From positions 1 through 64,000 of the forward strand of contig NZ_MJAK01000009.1 in NCBI RefSeq assembly GCF_001742745.1: a DNA stretch of 64,000 nucleotides, read 5' to 3'. The stretch comes from Curtobacterium sp. ER1/6 (GTDB taxonomy: Bacteria > Actinomycetota > Actinomycetes > Actinomycetales > Microbacteriaceae). This document shows positions 53,039-60,196 of the stretch, piece by piece. A program made the position numbers and the translations under genes. The notes beneath the pieces were generated by a model that worked only from the letters and a program-made list of their open reading frames with translations, searched no databases and was not told the DNA's origin. The stretch's first letter is position 1; each line of letters opens with the position of its first letter.

Positions 53039-53081
53039 GTGACCTGATCGACGCACCACCGAAACACACGGGTGCCATCGT
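53039..53081 (+). promoter_or_regulatory. GlnR-like element and -10 of the uricase operon
   Basis: GTGAC (53039), GACGC (53050), GAAAC (53061) and GTGCC (53072) are all in 11-bp phase. The GAAAC is followed by 10 bp and CATCGT (53076-53081), and the ATG lies 7 nt further. Confidence 0.65.
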
Positions 53082-53088
53082 CGCCGTC

Positions 53089-54033
53089 ATGGAGATCACC
53101 GAGGCCACGTCCGCCCCCACCACCACGTCCGTCCGGCTCGGCGCGAACCAGTACGGCAAGGCCGAGGTCCGGCTCGTCCGGGTCACCCGCGACACGGACC
53201 GGCACGAGATCGAGGACCTCACCGTCACGACGCAGCTCCGGGGCGCGGCGCTCGCCGAGTCGTACACCGAGGGCGACAACGCCAAGGTCGTGGCCACCGA
53301 CACGCAGAAGAACACCGTGTACGCGTTCGCGAAGGAGCACGGGGTCGGCAGCCCGGAGGAGTTCCTGCTCCGCCTCGGTCGGCACTTCGCGACGGCCTTC
53401 GACTGGTACGACGGCTCGACGCTCTCGGCCGAGCAGCACGCCTGGGAGCGCATCGCCGTGGACGGGCGGGAGCACGACCACTCCTTCGTCCGATCGGGTC
53501 GGGGCACGCGGACGGCGGTCGTGCAGGTCGACGGCGACGACGTGCACGTGCTCGCCGGCGTGACCGACCTCACGGTCCTGAAGAGCACCGGCAGCGAGTT
53601 CCACGGCTTCCCCCGCGACGGCTACACGACGCTCGCGGAGACCGACGACCGAATCCTCGCGACCTCGGTGACCGCGCGCTGGCGCTACACGCCCGAGGCC
53701 GTCGCCGCGGGCATCGACTACGACGCGGTGTACACCGGCGTGCTCGACCGGATGCTCGCGACCTTCGCCGAGCTGCACTCGCTGGCGCTCCAGCAGACCC
53801 TGTTCGCGATGGGCCGCACGGCGATCGAGGCGTTCCCCGAGATCGCCGAGGTCCGCTTCTCGATGCCGAACAAGCACCACTTCCTCGTCGACCTCGCACC
53901 GTTCGGGCTCGAGAACCCCGGCGAGGTGTTCTTCGCCGCGGACCGCCCCTACGGCCTCATCTCCGGCACGGTCGTCCGCGACGGCGTCGCCGAGGCCCCG
54001 GCGGCGTGGACGTCGGTGCCCGCGTTCGTGTGA
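53089..54033 (+). CDS. pucL: Urate oxidase (uricase)
   Basis: The 314-residue enzyme has the uricase landmarks: the YGKAEVRLVRV start with the catalytic Lys near residue 23, TDTQKNTVYAFAKEH near 70 with the catalytic Thr, and MPNKHHFLVDL near 262 with the Asn-His pair. It turns urate to 5-hydroxyisourate without cofactor. No HIU hydrolase, OHCU decarboxylase or allantoinase gene is in the window. The gene is divergent from xdh and overlaps the mocA-like gene. Confidence 0.95.
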   Translation: MEITEATSAPTTTSVRLGANQYGKAEVRLVRVTRDTDRHEIEDLTVTTQLRGAALAESYTEGDNAKVVATDTQKNTVYAFAKEHGVGSPEEFLLRLGRHFATAFDWYDGSTLSAEQHAWERIAVDGREHDHSFVRSGRGTRTAVVQVDGDDVHVLAGVTDLTVLKSTGSEFHGFPRDGYTTLAETDDRILATSVTARWRYTPEAVAAGIDYDAVYTGVLDRMLATFAELHSLALQQTLFAMGRTAIEAFPEIAEVRFSMPNKHHFLVDLAPFGLENPGEVFFAADRPYGLISGTVVRDGVAEAPAAWTSVPAFV

Positions 54034-54635
54034 GCCCGGCCGCCGTGCGGGGCCGGCGCCGCGTGGTCGGGGTCGTCCTCGCCGCGGGTGCCGGCACCCG
54101 GATGGGCACCCCGAAGGCGCTCGTGCGGAGCCCGGACGGCGTGCCCTGGCCGACGCTGGCGGTGGACGCCCTGCGCGGGGGCGGGTGCGCCGAGGTCGTC
54201 GTGGTGCTCGGTGCCGCCGCCGACCGCGCACGGCCGCACGTCCCGATCGCTCCCGACGTGCGGGTCGTCGTCGCCGCGGACTGGGCGGCCGGGCCGGGGG
54301 CGTCGCTCGCCGCGGGGCTGCGCGCCCTCGACGACGAGGACACCGCCTGCATCACCCTCGTCGACCTGCCGACGCTGCCCGCCGCGGTCGTCCGGCGCGT
54401 GCTCGGACCCGGGTCGGACCGCGACGTCCTGCGGCGCGCGGTGTTCGGCGAGCGGCCGGGCCACCCCGTCCTCGTCGGTCCGGACCACCACGCAGGCCTG
54501 ATCGCCGCGGTGACGGCCGACCCGGCCGACCGGTCCGCGGGAGCGTGGCTCGGCCGAGCGGGCGTCACCGGAGTCGACTGCGCCGACCTGTGGGACGGCA
54601 CCGACCGGGACCGGCCGCACGAGGCGACCCGGTAG
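54030..54635 (+). CDS. mocA: MocA-like molybdenum cofactor cytidylyltransferase (MobA-like NTP transferase)
   Basis: The 201-residue product has the nucleotide-binding start VVGVVLAAGAGTRMGTPKAL near residue 9-28 and LVDLPTLPAAVV near 110, in the MobA/MocA pattern. MocA makes the molybdopterin cytosine dinucleotide form of cofactor, or a related form, for XDH-type enzymes. GTG 54030 overlaps the uricase stop (GTGA). Its place between uricase and a terminator, opposite the xdh operon, supports service to that enzyme. Low-identity relatives act on other nucleotides. Confidence 0.82.
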   Translation: MSPAAVRGRRRVVGVVLAAGAGTRMGTPKALVRSPDGVPWPTLAVDALRGGGCAEVVVVLGAAADRARPHVPIAPDVRVVVAADWAAGPGASLAAGLRALDDEDTACITLVDLPTLPAAVVRRVLGPGSDRDVLRRAVFGERPGHPVLVGPDHHAGLIAAVTADPADRSAGAWLGRAGVTGVDCADLWDGTDRDRPHEATR

Positions 54636-54656
54636 CAGCGGACCGGACCGGAGACG

Positions 54657-54696
54657 GACGGGAGGCGCGGTGCCAGCCGGCACCGCGCCTCCCGTC
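54657..54696. terminator. GGACGGGAGGC-family hairpin between convergent mocA and OYE genes
   Basis: GACGGGAGGCGCGGTGCC at 54657-54674 pairs fully with 54679-54696 across a 4-nt loop. It lies 22 nt from the mocA stop and 19 nt from the OYE stop and can serve both. Confidence 0.85.
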
Positions 54697-54714
54697 GGTC
54701 GCTGGTCGCGTCGA

Positions 54715-55809
54715 CTACGCGACGCGCTCCGACACCTCGGCCATCGTCGGGTAGTCCGTGTAGCCCTCGGCCGTCGCGCCGTAGAAGAGCTCCGGGCGCG
54801 GCTCGTTGAGCTCGGCCTCCTGCTCCCAGCGCTCGGCGAGGTCCGGGTTCGCGATCGCCGCGCGGCCCACGGCCACGGCGTCGGCCAGGCCACCGTCGAG
54901 CAGCGCGATCGCCTCGTCGCGGGTCGTCATCGACGAGAAGCCGGAGTTCGCGATGAACGGTGCGCCGGCAGTGCGGCGGACGTGCTGCACGAGGTCGCTG
55001 CCCGGCTCGGCGTGCAGGACGTCGACGAAGGCGAGCCCGAGCGGCGCGAGGCCCTCGGCGACGGCCGTGTAGGTCGCACGGACGTCCGCGTCGTCCTCCT
55101 CGAGGACACCCTGGATGTTGTGCTGCGGCGAGAGGCGGATGCCGACCCGGTCCGCGCCGATCGCCTCGGCGACGGCCGTGGTGACCTCGACGGCGAAGCG
55201 TGCGCGGTTCTCGGGGGAGCCGCCGTACTCGTCGGTGCGGGTGTTCGACACCGGGGACAGGAACTCGTGCACGAGGTACCCGTTCGCGCCGTGGACCTCG
55301 ACGCCGTCGAGTCCGGCGGCGATCGCGTTACGGGCGGCACGGGCGAAGCCCTGGACGGCCTCGCGGACCTCGTCGGTGGTGAGCTCGTGCGGCACGGGCA
55401 TGTCCGCCTTCGAGCCGTCGGCGAGGTGGGTCTGCCCCGGGGCGGCGACGGCCGAGGGGCCGACGATCCGCGGGGTCTGCGAGATGTCGGTGTGCGAGAC
55501 GCGACCGCCGTGCATGAGCTGCATGACGATGGTGCCGCCCCGCTCGTGCACCGCGTCGGTCACGCGACGCCAGCCGGCGACCTGCTCGTCGGTCTCGATG
55601 CCGGGCTGACCCGGGTACGAGCGGCCCTCCTGCACGGGCCAGGTGCCCTCGGTGATGATCATGCCGAGGCTCGCGCGCTGCGCGTAGTGCTCGACCAGCA
55701 GGTCGTTCGGGATGCCCTGCTCACCGGCGCGCGTCCGGGTGAGGGGTGCCATGACGATGCGGTTGCGGAGGTGGAGTGCGCCGAGGTCGGCGGCTTCGAA
55801 GAGCTTCAC
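54715..55809 (-). CDS. Old yellow enzyme-type NADH:flavin oxidoreductase
   Basis: The 364-residue enzyme starts like NemA/OYE (VKLFEAADLGALHLRNRIVMAPLTRTRA). It shows MQLMHGGRVSH near residue 98, the substrate-binding pair in GVEVHGANGYLVHEFLSP near 175-192 (His and Asn), TDEYGGSPENRARF and late VGRAAIANPDLAE. It reduces activated C=C bonds and nitro compounds, a detoxifying role. GTG 55809 is the start by family length. It lies downstream of a zinc-ribbon gene and an OhrR-type regulator with a palindrome between them. Confidence 0.9.
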   Translation of the reverse strand: MKLFEAADLGALHLRNRIVMAPLTRTRAGEQGIPNDLLVEHYAQRASLGMIITEGTWPVQEGRSYPGQPGIETDEQVAGWRRVTDAVHERGGTIVMQLMHGGRVSHTDISQTPRIVGPSAVAAPGQTHLADGSKADMPVPHELTTDEVREAVQGFARAARNAIAAGLDGVEVHGANGYLVHEFLSPVSNTRTDEYGGSPENRARFAVEVTTAVAEAIGADRVGIRLSPQHNIQGVLEEDDADVRATYTAVAEGLAPLGLAFVDVLHAEPGSDLVQHVRRTAGAPFIANSGFSSMTTRDEAIALLDGGLADAVAVGRAAIANPDLAERWEQEAELNEPRPELFYGATAEGYTDYPTMAEVSERVA

Positions 55810-55862
55810 GTGTCCGTTCAACCACGTGTTGCGCGGGGCAATTCCCCCGGCACGGCGGATCC

Positions 55863-56075
55863 TCAGCGACCGGGGCACACCAGCGTGCTCGAGCGGACCT
55901 GGCCCTCGGGTCGGATCACGGTGTGCTGCGAGAGCGGCTGGTGGCAGATCGGGCAGGGACGGTCGACGGTGCGGTCGTCGACGCCCTCGACGCGTCCGGC
56001 ACCGATCTGCGACGGACCCATCTTCTCGATGAGCGTGCGGTTCCAGCGGTCGTACCACTTGCCGAAGCGACCCAC
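55863..56075 (-). CDS. Small zinc-ribbon-like protein of unknown function
   Basis: The 70-residue product (GTG 56075) begins VGRFGKWYDRWNRTLIEKMGP and has a possible zinc site CPICHQPLSQH...VCPGR. An ATG at 56105 would add ten residues but lies within the operator palindrome, so I prefer the GTG with GGGTGG upstream. It is between OhrR-type regulator and OYE genes on the same strand. I do not know its function. Confidence 0.65.
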   Translation of the reverse strand: MGRFGKWYDRWNRTLIEKMGPSQIGAGRVEGVDDRTVDRPCPICHQPLSQHTVIRPEGQVRSSTLVCPGR

Positions 56076-56088
56076 GGTCCACCCTTTC

Positions 56089-56102
56089 GTTCGTGCACGA
56101 AC
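56089..56102. promoter_or_regulatory. OhrR-type operator, site 1
   Basis: GTTCGTGCACGAAC is a perfect 14-bp palindrome just upstream of the zinc-ribbon/OYE genes. The same core is found before the regulator gene at 56586. Confidence 0.8.
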
Positions 56103-56124
56103 CATTCTGCCACGTGCGCCGTCG

Positions 56125-56571
56125 TCAGTCGAGCGTGTCGACCCGACCGAGCAGCTCGGTGAGGTCGTCCTTCAGCCGCTCGAGCCGCTCGACGGGCCAC
56201 CCCAGTCGGTCGGCGACGGCGACGGGGACGGCTCGGGCGCGATCCCGGAGGGCGCGACCGGCCGTGGTGAGCGACACCTCGAGCTGGCGTTCGTCGACCG
56301 TGCTGCGCGTGCGGCGGACGTACCCGGACGCCTCCAGGCGCTTGAGCAGCGGGCTGAGCGTGGCGGAGTCGAGCCGCAGCTCCCGGGCGATCCCGCGCAC
56401 CGACCGCGGGTCCTGCTCCCACAGGGCGAGCATCACGAGGTACTGCGGGTGGGTCAGGCCCATCGGCTCGAGGAGGTCGCGGTACAGGCCGACGACGCTG
56501 CGGCTCGTGGCGGCCAGGGCGAAGCAGAGCTGCCGGTCGAGGGCGAGCGGGTCGACGTCGGTCGCATCCAT
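56125..56571 (-). CDS. ohrR: OhrR-type MarR-family peroxide-sensing regulator
   Basis: The 148-residue product has RQLCFALAATSRSVVGLYRD at 13-33, in which the Cys near residue 16 matches the peroxide-reactive Cys of OhrR, then LTHPQYLVMLALWE and the winged helix LRLDSATLSPLLKRLEASGYV and RTRSTVDERQLEVSLT. Oxidised OhrR leaves DNA and lets detoxifying genes be expressed. Here the neighbours are a zinc-ribbon protein and an old yellow enzyme rather than ohr. Its own promoter carries an identical palindrome and TATCGT close to the ATG, a leaderless layout. Confidence 0.85.
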   Translation of the reverse strand: MDATDVDPLALDRQLCFALAATSRSVVGLYRDLLEPMGLTHPQYLVMLALWEQDPRSVRGIARELRLDSATLSPLLKRLEASGYVRRTRSTVDERQLEVSLTTAGRALRDRARAVPVAVADRLGWPVERLERLKDDLTELLGRVDTLD

Positions 56572-56585
56572 GCACCCACGATACC

Positions 56586-56597
56586 TTCGTGCACGAA
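56586..56597. promoter_or_regulatory. OhrR-type operator, site 2 (autoregulation)
   Basis: TTCGTGCACGAA repeats the core of site 1. On the minus strand it abuts the TATCGT -10 of the regulator gene, 6 nt before its ATG, so binding should block its own transcription. Confidence 0.8.
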
Positions 56598-56623
56598 CGG
56601 TCGTGGCCGAGCGCCGCACGACG

Positions 56624-56672
56624 GCCGGGAGGCCCGGTGCCGGTCTCGTGGACCGGCACCGGGCCTCCCGGC
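56624..56672. terminator. GGACGGGAGGC-family hairpin after the MMPL gene (divergent variant)
   Basis: GCCGGGAGGCCCGGTGCCGG begins a 22-bp stem (56624-56645 with 56651-56672) with a 5-nt loop. It lies 24 nt beyond the MMPL stop. The sequence is a variant of the family with GCC in place of GGAC. Confidence 0.8.
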
Positions 56673-56695
56673 TGGTGCGTCGTGACGCGGGTCGC

Positions 56696-59377
56696 CTACG
56701 CGCGGTGCGTCGGCGTGTGCCCCTCGTGCGCGTTGGCGTCCGGCTCGGCGTCCGCGGCGTGCGAACCGCGGTGCGCGTCGCCGTCGTCGTGGCCGCGCGC
56801 GTCGGACGGGTGCGACCGCTCGAGCTTGGCGCCCTCGACGTCGACGTCCGGCAGGATCCGGTCGAGCCACTTCGGGATCCACCAGGCGCTCCGACCGAGC
56901 AGGTGCATGACCGCCGGGATGAGGAGCATGCGGACCACGAAGGCGTCGACGAGGACACCGAAGGCCAGGCCGAAGCCGATCGGCTTGATGGTGGAGGACT
57001 CCGAGAAGATGAAGCCCGAGAACACCGAGATCATGATGATCGCGGCCGCCGTGACCACCGCACGCCCGGCGTGCAGACCACGCTGGACCGCCACCTTCGC
57101 GCTCGCCCCGTGGGCGTACGCCTCGCGCATGCCCGACACCAGGAACAGCTGGTAGTCCATCGCGAGCCCGAACAGGATGCCGATCTCGATGATCGGCAGG
57201 AAGCTCAGGATGGGCCCCGGGTCGTGGGTGCCGAACACGGAGCTGAGCCAGCCGAACTGGTAGATGGCGGTCAGGCCACCGAACGAGGCGAGGATCGAGA
57301 GGATGAAGCCCGCCGTCGCGGTGATCGGGACGAGGATCGACCGGAACACCAGGATCAGGATGATCAGCGACAGGCCGACGACCACCACGAGGTAGAGCGG
57401 CAGGACGTCCGCGAGCTTCTCGGACACGTCGATGTTCGCGCTCGCGTTGCCGGCGACGCCCAGCGTGATCCGCCCGTCCTCGCTCGACACGGTCTGCTCG
57501 CGGAGGTCCTTGACGAGCTCCTCGGTCGAGATGCTGTCCGGCCCACCGGCGGGCTTCACCTGGAAGGCGATGATGTCGCGGTCCTTCGACGCGCCGATCG
57601 GCAGGACGGCGTCGACGTCGGCGTTCTGCACGAGCGCCTTGCCGATCGTGACCTCGGTCGCGGTGACGTCGTCCTCCGCGATCGCCTTCGGCAGGTCGGC
57701 GACGACGAGCAGGGGCCCGTTCTGACCGGCACCGAACTCGCGCTCGAGCGCCTTGTACGCCTCGTACTGCGACGAATCGGTCGCCTCGGACGCGCCGGTC
57801 GGCAGCCCGAGCCGCATCTGGGTCGCGGGGAGCGCGATCGTCCCGAGCACGGCGACACCGGCCACGAGCGTGATCACGGCGCGCCAGGTCGACATCGGCT
57901 TGTTCGGCACCCGGATCGACCCCGTGTCGCCGATGCGCGCGCGCTCCTTCTTCCGGAGCAGGCGCATGCCGAGCAGCGACATGAGCGCCGGGGTGAACGA
58001 GGTCGCGATGAGGATGGCGAACAGGACCGCGACCGCGCCGACGGTACCCATCAGGCCGAGGAACGGGATCCCGGTGATGTTCAGCGCGAGCAGGGCGACG
58101 ATCACGGTCGCACCGGCGAACACGACGGCGTTGCCGGAGGTGCCGTTCGCGAGCCCGATCGACTCGTGCACGCCCATGCCGGCCTTGAGCTGCGTGCGGT
58201 GCCGGTTCATGATGAACAGCGAGTAGTCGATGCCGACCGCCAGGCCGAGCATCACCCCCAGCACCGGCGTGACCGAGATGAACTCGACGAGGCTCGAGAA
58301 GGACAGGGCGGCGAGCGAGGCGACGCCGACGCCGAGCACCGCGGAGAGCATCGGGACGGCCGCACCGATCACCGTGCGGAGCATGAGGAAGAGCACGATC
58401 GCGGCGACGACGAGGCCGATGACCTCGCCCGGTCCGAGGATCGAGGGGACCCCCTGGGCGATGTCCTGCGAGACGTACACGTCGACGCCGTCGATGCCCG
58501 CGTCGTCGGCCTTGCTGGTGATGGCGTCCTTGGTCTCCGCCGGTACCTCGTTCGTCGACGTGGTGAACTGCACGGTGCCGATCGCCGCGGACTCGTTCGT
58601 CGAGACGAAGCGGATGCCCTTCGACAGTGCGAGCAGGTCGGATCCCTGCTCGAGCTCGCGCTCGCTGTCGTCGAGCTTCGTCGTGTTGGCGTCGATCTCC
58701 CGCTGGGCGGCCTGGATCTGCTGCTCACCCGAGGTGATCTGCTGCTGCTGCGCGTCGATCTGCGCCTGCGCCTGCGCCTGGGCGAGCTGCTGCTGGCCGG
58801 CCTGTGCCTGCGCCTGTGCGGCAGCGCTCGACGCGGCGGCTCCGGCGGCCTGTGCCTGTGCCTGTGCCTTCTGCGCGTCGAGCTGCGCCTGGGCGTCCGC
58901 GATCTGCTGCTTGCCGGACTCGAGCTGGGCCTTCTGCGCGTCGAGCTGCGCCTGACCGTCCTCGATCTGCTTCCGGCCGTCGGCGATCTGCTCGCGGCCG
59001 TCGGTGATCTTCTGCCGTTGCTCGTCGAGCTGGTCCTGGGTGGCGAAGCCGTCGCGGACGTCCTTGACGCCGTCGAGGTCCTTCAGCCCGTCGAGGAACG
59101 ACGTGACCTCGGTCTTCTGCGCGTCGGTGAAGGCCCCGCCGTCCGTGGTCTCGAAGACGATCGACCCGTTGCCGCCGTTCGCCGACGGGAACTTGTCGGC
59201 GAGCTGGTCCTGCACCTGGCTCGTCTTGGTGTTCGGGATGGAGATCGCCGACGAGATCGTGCCGGCGAAGAGGCCGTACGTGAGGCCCGCGATGCCGATG
59301 ATGACGATCCAGGCGATCACCACCGACCAGGCTCGTCGTGCGGAGAACCGTCCGAGACGGTAGAGGAGACCGGCCAT
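56696..59377 (-). CDS. MMPL/RND-family exporter with a long coiled-coil insert
   Basis: The 893-residue membrane protein has the two-half RND plan: helix 1 near residues 18-38, and helix bundles near 300-470 and 710-860 with LGVMLGLAVGIDYSLFIMNRHR and IEIGILFGLAMDYQLFL as the charged-residue motifs. Between residues 113 and 247 lies a Gln/Ala-rich coiled coil (repeats such as QIADGRKQIEDGQAQLDAQK) that would project outside. A His-rich tail ends it. It probably exports a lipid or toxic compound. A TetR gene lies 82 nt upstream on the same strand. Confidence 0.88.
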   Translation of the reverse strand: MAGLLYRLGRFSARRAWSVVIAWIVIIGIAGLTYGLFAGTISSAISIPNTKTSQVQDQLADKFPSANGGNGSIVFETTDGGAFTDAQKTEVTSFLDGLKDLDGVKDVRDGFATQDQLDEQRQKITDGREQIADGRKQIEDGQAQLDAQKAQLESGKQQIADAQAQLDAQKAQAQAQAAGAAASSAAAQAQAQAGQQQLAQAQAQAQIDAQQQQITSGEQQIQAAQREIDANTTKLDDSERELEQGSDLLALSKGIRFVSTNESAAIGTVQFTTSTNEVPAETKDAITSKADDAGIDGVDVYVSQDIAQGVPSILGPGEVIGLVVAAIVLFLMLRTVIGAAVPMLSAVLGVGVASLAALSFSSLVEFISVTPVLGVMLGLAVGIDYSLFIMNRHRTQLKAGMGVHESIGLANGTSGNAVVFAGATVIVALLALNITGIPFLGLMGTVGAVAVLFAILIATSFTPALMSLLGMRLLRKKERARIGDTGSIRVPNKPMSTWRAVITLVAGVAVLGTIALPATQMRLGLPTGASEATDSSQYEAYKALEREFGAGQNGPLLVVADLPKAIAEDDVTATEVTIGKALVQNADVDAVLPIGASKDRDIIAFQVKPAGGPDSISTEELVKDLREQTVSSEDGRITLGVAGNASANIDVSEKLADVLPLYLVVVVGLSLIILILVFRSILVPITATAGFILSILASFGGLTAIYQFGWLSSVFGTHDPGPILSFLPIIEIGILFGLAMDYQLFLVSGMREAYAHGASAKVAVQRGLHAGRAVVTAAAIIMISVFSGFIFSESSTIKPIGFGLAFGVLVDAFVVRMLLIPAVMHLLGRSAWWIPKWLDRILPDVDVEGAKLERSHPSDARGHDDGDAHRGSHAADAEPDANAHEGHTPTHRA

Positions 59378-59459
59378 TGCGGGTGCCCCGTCCTTTCGTG
59401 GGTGGTGCTGGTGCGGTGCGGGGTGCGCCGGTGGACCCCGCGGGAGAGCGTCGGTGGTG

Positions 59460-60098
59460 TCAGTGGGACGGCATGTAGCCGGAGCGGACGCTGTGCACGA
59501 GCCGACCGAGCAGGTCGTCCCACGCGCGCAGTGCGTCCGGGGTGAGGTCGGGTCCGTCGTGCGTGAGCCAGTGGTCGGCGATGACGACGATGCCGCTCAT
59601 GAGCGAGTCGACGAGCAGCGCGGTGTCGAGCGGGTCGGCACCGGGGTGGCGGCGGGCGACCTCGTCGCGGAGCCGGTCGGTGACCCGGGAGAACGCCGTC
59701 TGGGTGAGCACGGCGGCCTTCGGGTCCTCCTTGCCCGGCTCGCCGATGATCCGGTACATGCCGGAGATCGCCGGGGCCAGGTCGGCCCCGCGCGCCGCGG
59801 ACTCGAGCTCCTCGAACATCGACGCCCGGCTGCCGTCGCCGACCGGCGTGCGCGCCATGTCGGCCAGGAACCGGTCGATGATGACGGACAGCTCCTGCTC
59901 GCACACGGCCAGCAGGACCTCGTCGAGCGACGCGAAGTGGTTGAAGACCGTCCGCCGGGCGATGTCCGCGCGGGCGGCGAGGTCGTCGACGCTGAACCCA
60001 CGTCCTCCGCGGTCGTCGATGAGGTCGCGGGCGGCCTGCAGGATCGCCGCACGGTGCTTCGCCTTGAGGGCGGAGCGGCGGTCGGTCGTGGTGGTCAC
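59460..60098 (-). CDS. TetR-family regulator of the MMPL gene
   Basis: The 212-residue product has a TetR helix-turn-helix near residues 13-58: RAAILQAARDLIDDRG, FSVDDLAARADIARRTVFNHF, SLDEVLL. The C-terminal domain carries an R-rich WDDLLGRLVHSVR end. GTG 60098 is preferred, with TAGTGT 8 nt upstream. It precedes the MMPL gene in the same direction and is divergent from beta-lactamase across overlapping palindromes; it likely represses its own unit. Confidence 0.82.
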   Translation of the reverse strand: MTTTTDRRSALKAKHRAAILQAARDLIDDRGGRGFSVDDLAARADIARRTVFNHFASLDEVLLAVCEQELSVIIDRFLADMARTPVGDGSRASMFEELESAARGADLAPAISGMYRIIGEPGKEDPKAAVLTQTAFSRVTDRLRDEVARRHPGADPLDTALLVDSLMSGIVVIADHWLTHDGPDLTPDALRAWDDLLGRLVHSVRSGYMPSH

Positions 60099-60111
60099 GT
60101 CTGACAACACT

Positions 60112-60138
60112 AGGTGCATCGATGCACTCGGTGCACCT
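60112..60138. promoter_or_regulatory. Overlapping palindromes between tetR and beta-lactamase genes
   Basis: GTGCATCGATGCAC at 60114-60127 is a perfect 14-bp palindrome. A second pair, AGGTGCA (60112-60118) and TGCACCT (60132-60138), is symmetrical about 60125. They fit a TetR operator close to the regulator's own start. Confidence 0.7.
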
Positions 60139-60196
60139 TCTTCGAGAGCATCTTCAGGTTCGTCCCCCGACTGTTCGGCATGCTGGCGGCGTGCGG

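Larger units (their letters stand above)
52786..53088. other. Divergent regulatory region between xdh and uricase operons
   Basis: This 303-bp region has no gene. It holds the promoter of each operon, two GlnR-like elements (52984-52999 and 53039-53076) and a pentanucleotide repeat in the xdh leader. The xdh leader is about 175 nt, whereas the uricase message looks leaderless. Confidence 0.75.

Noticed and set aside
53061..53088. Missing ribosome-binding site taken as a wrong uricase start
   Set aside because: The protein start matches the family length, and the -10 spacing fits a leaderless message, as for several neighbours.
56093..59545. A 1150-codon open frame on the plus strand over the MMPL gene
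   Set aside because: Its product is charged and repetitive, and the other strand encodes a full RND protein with motifs in order.
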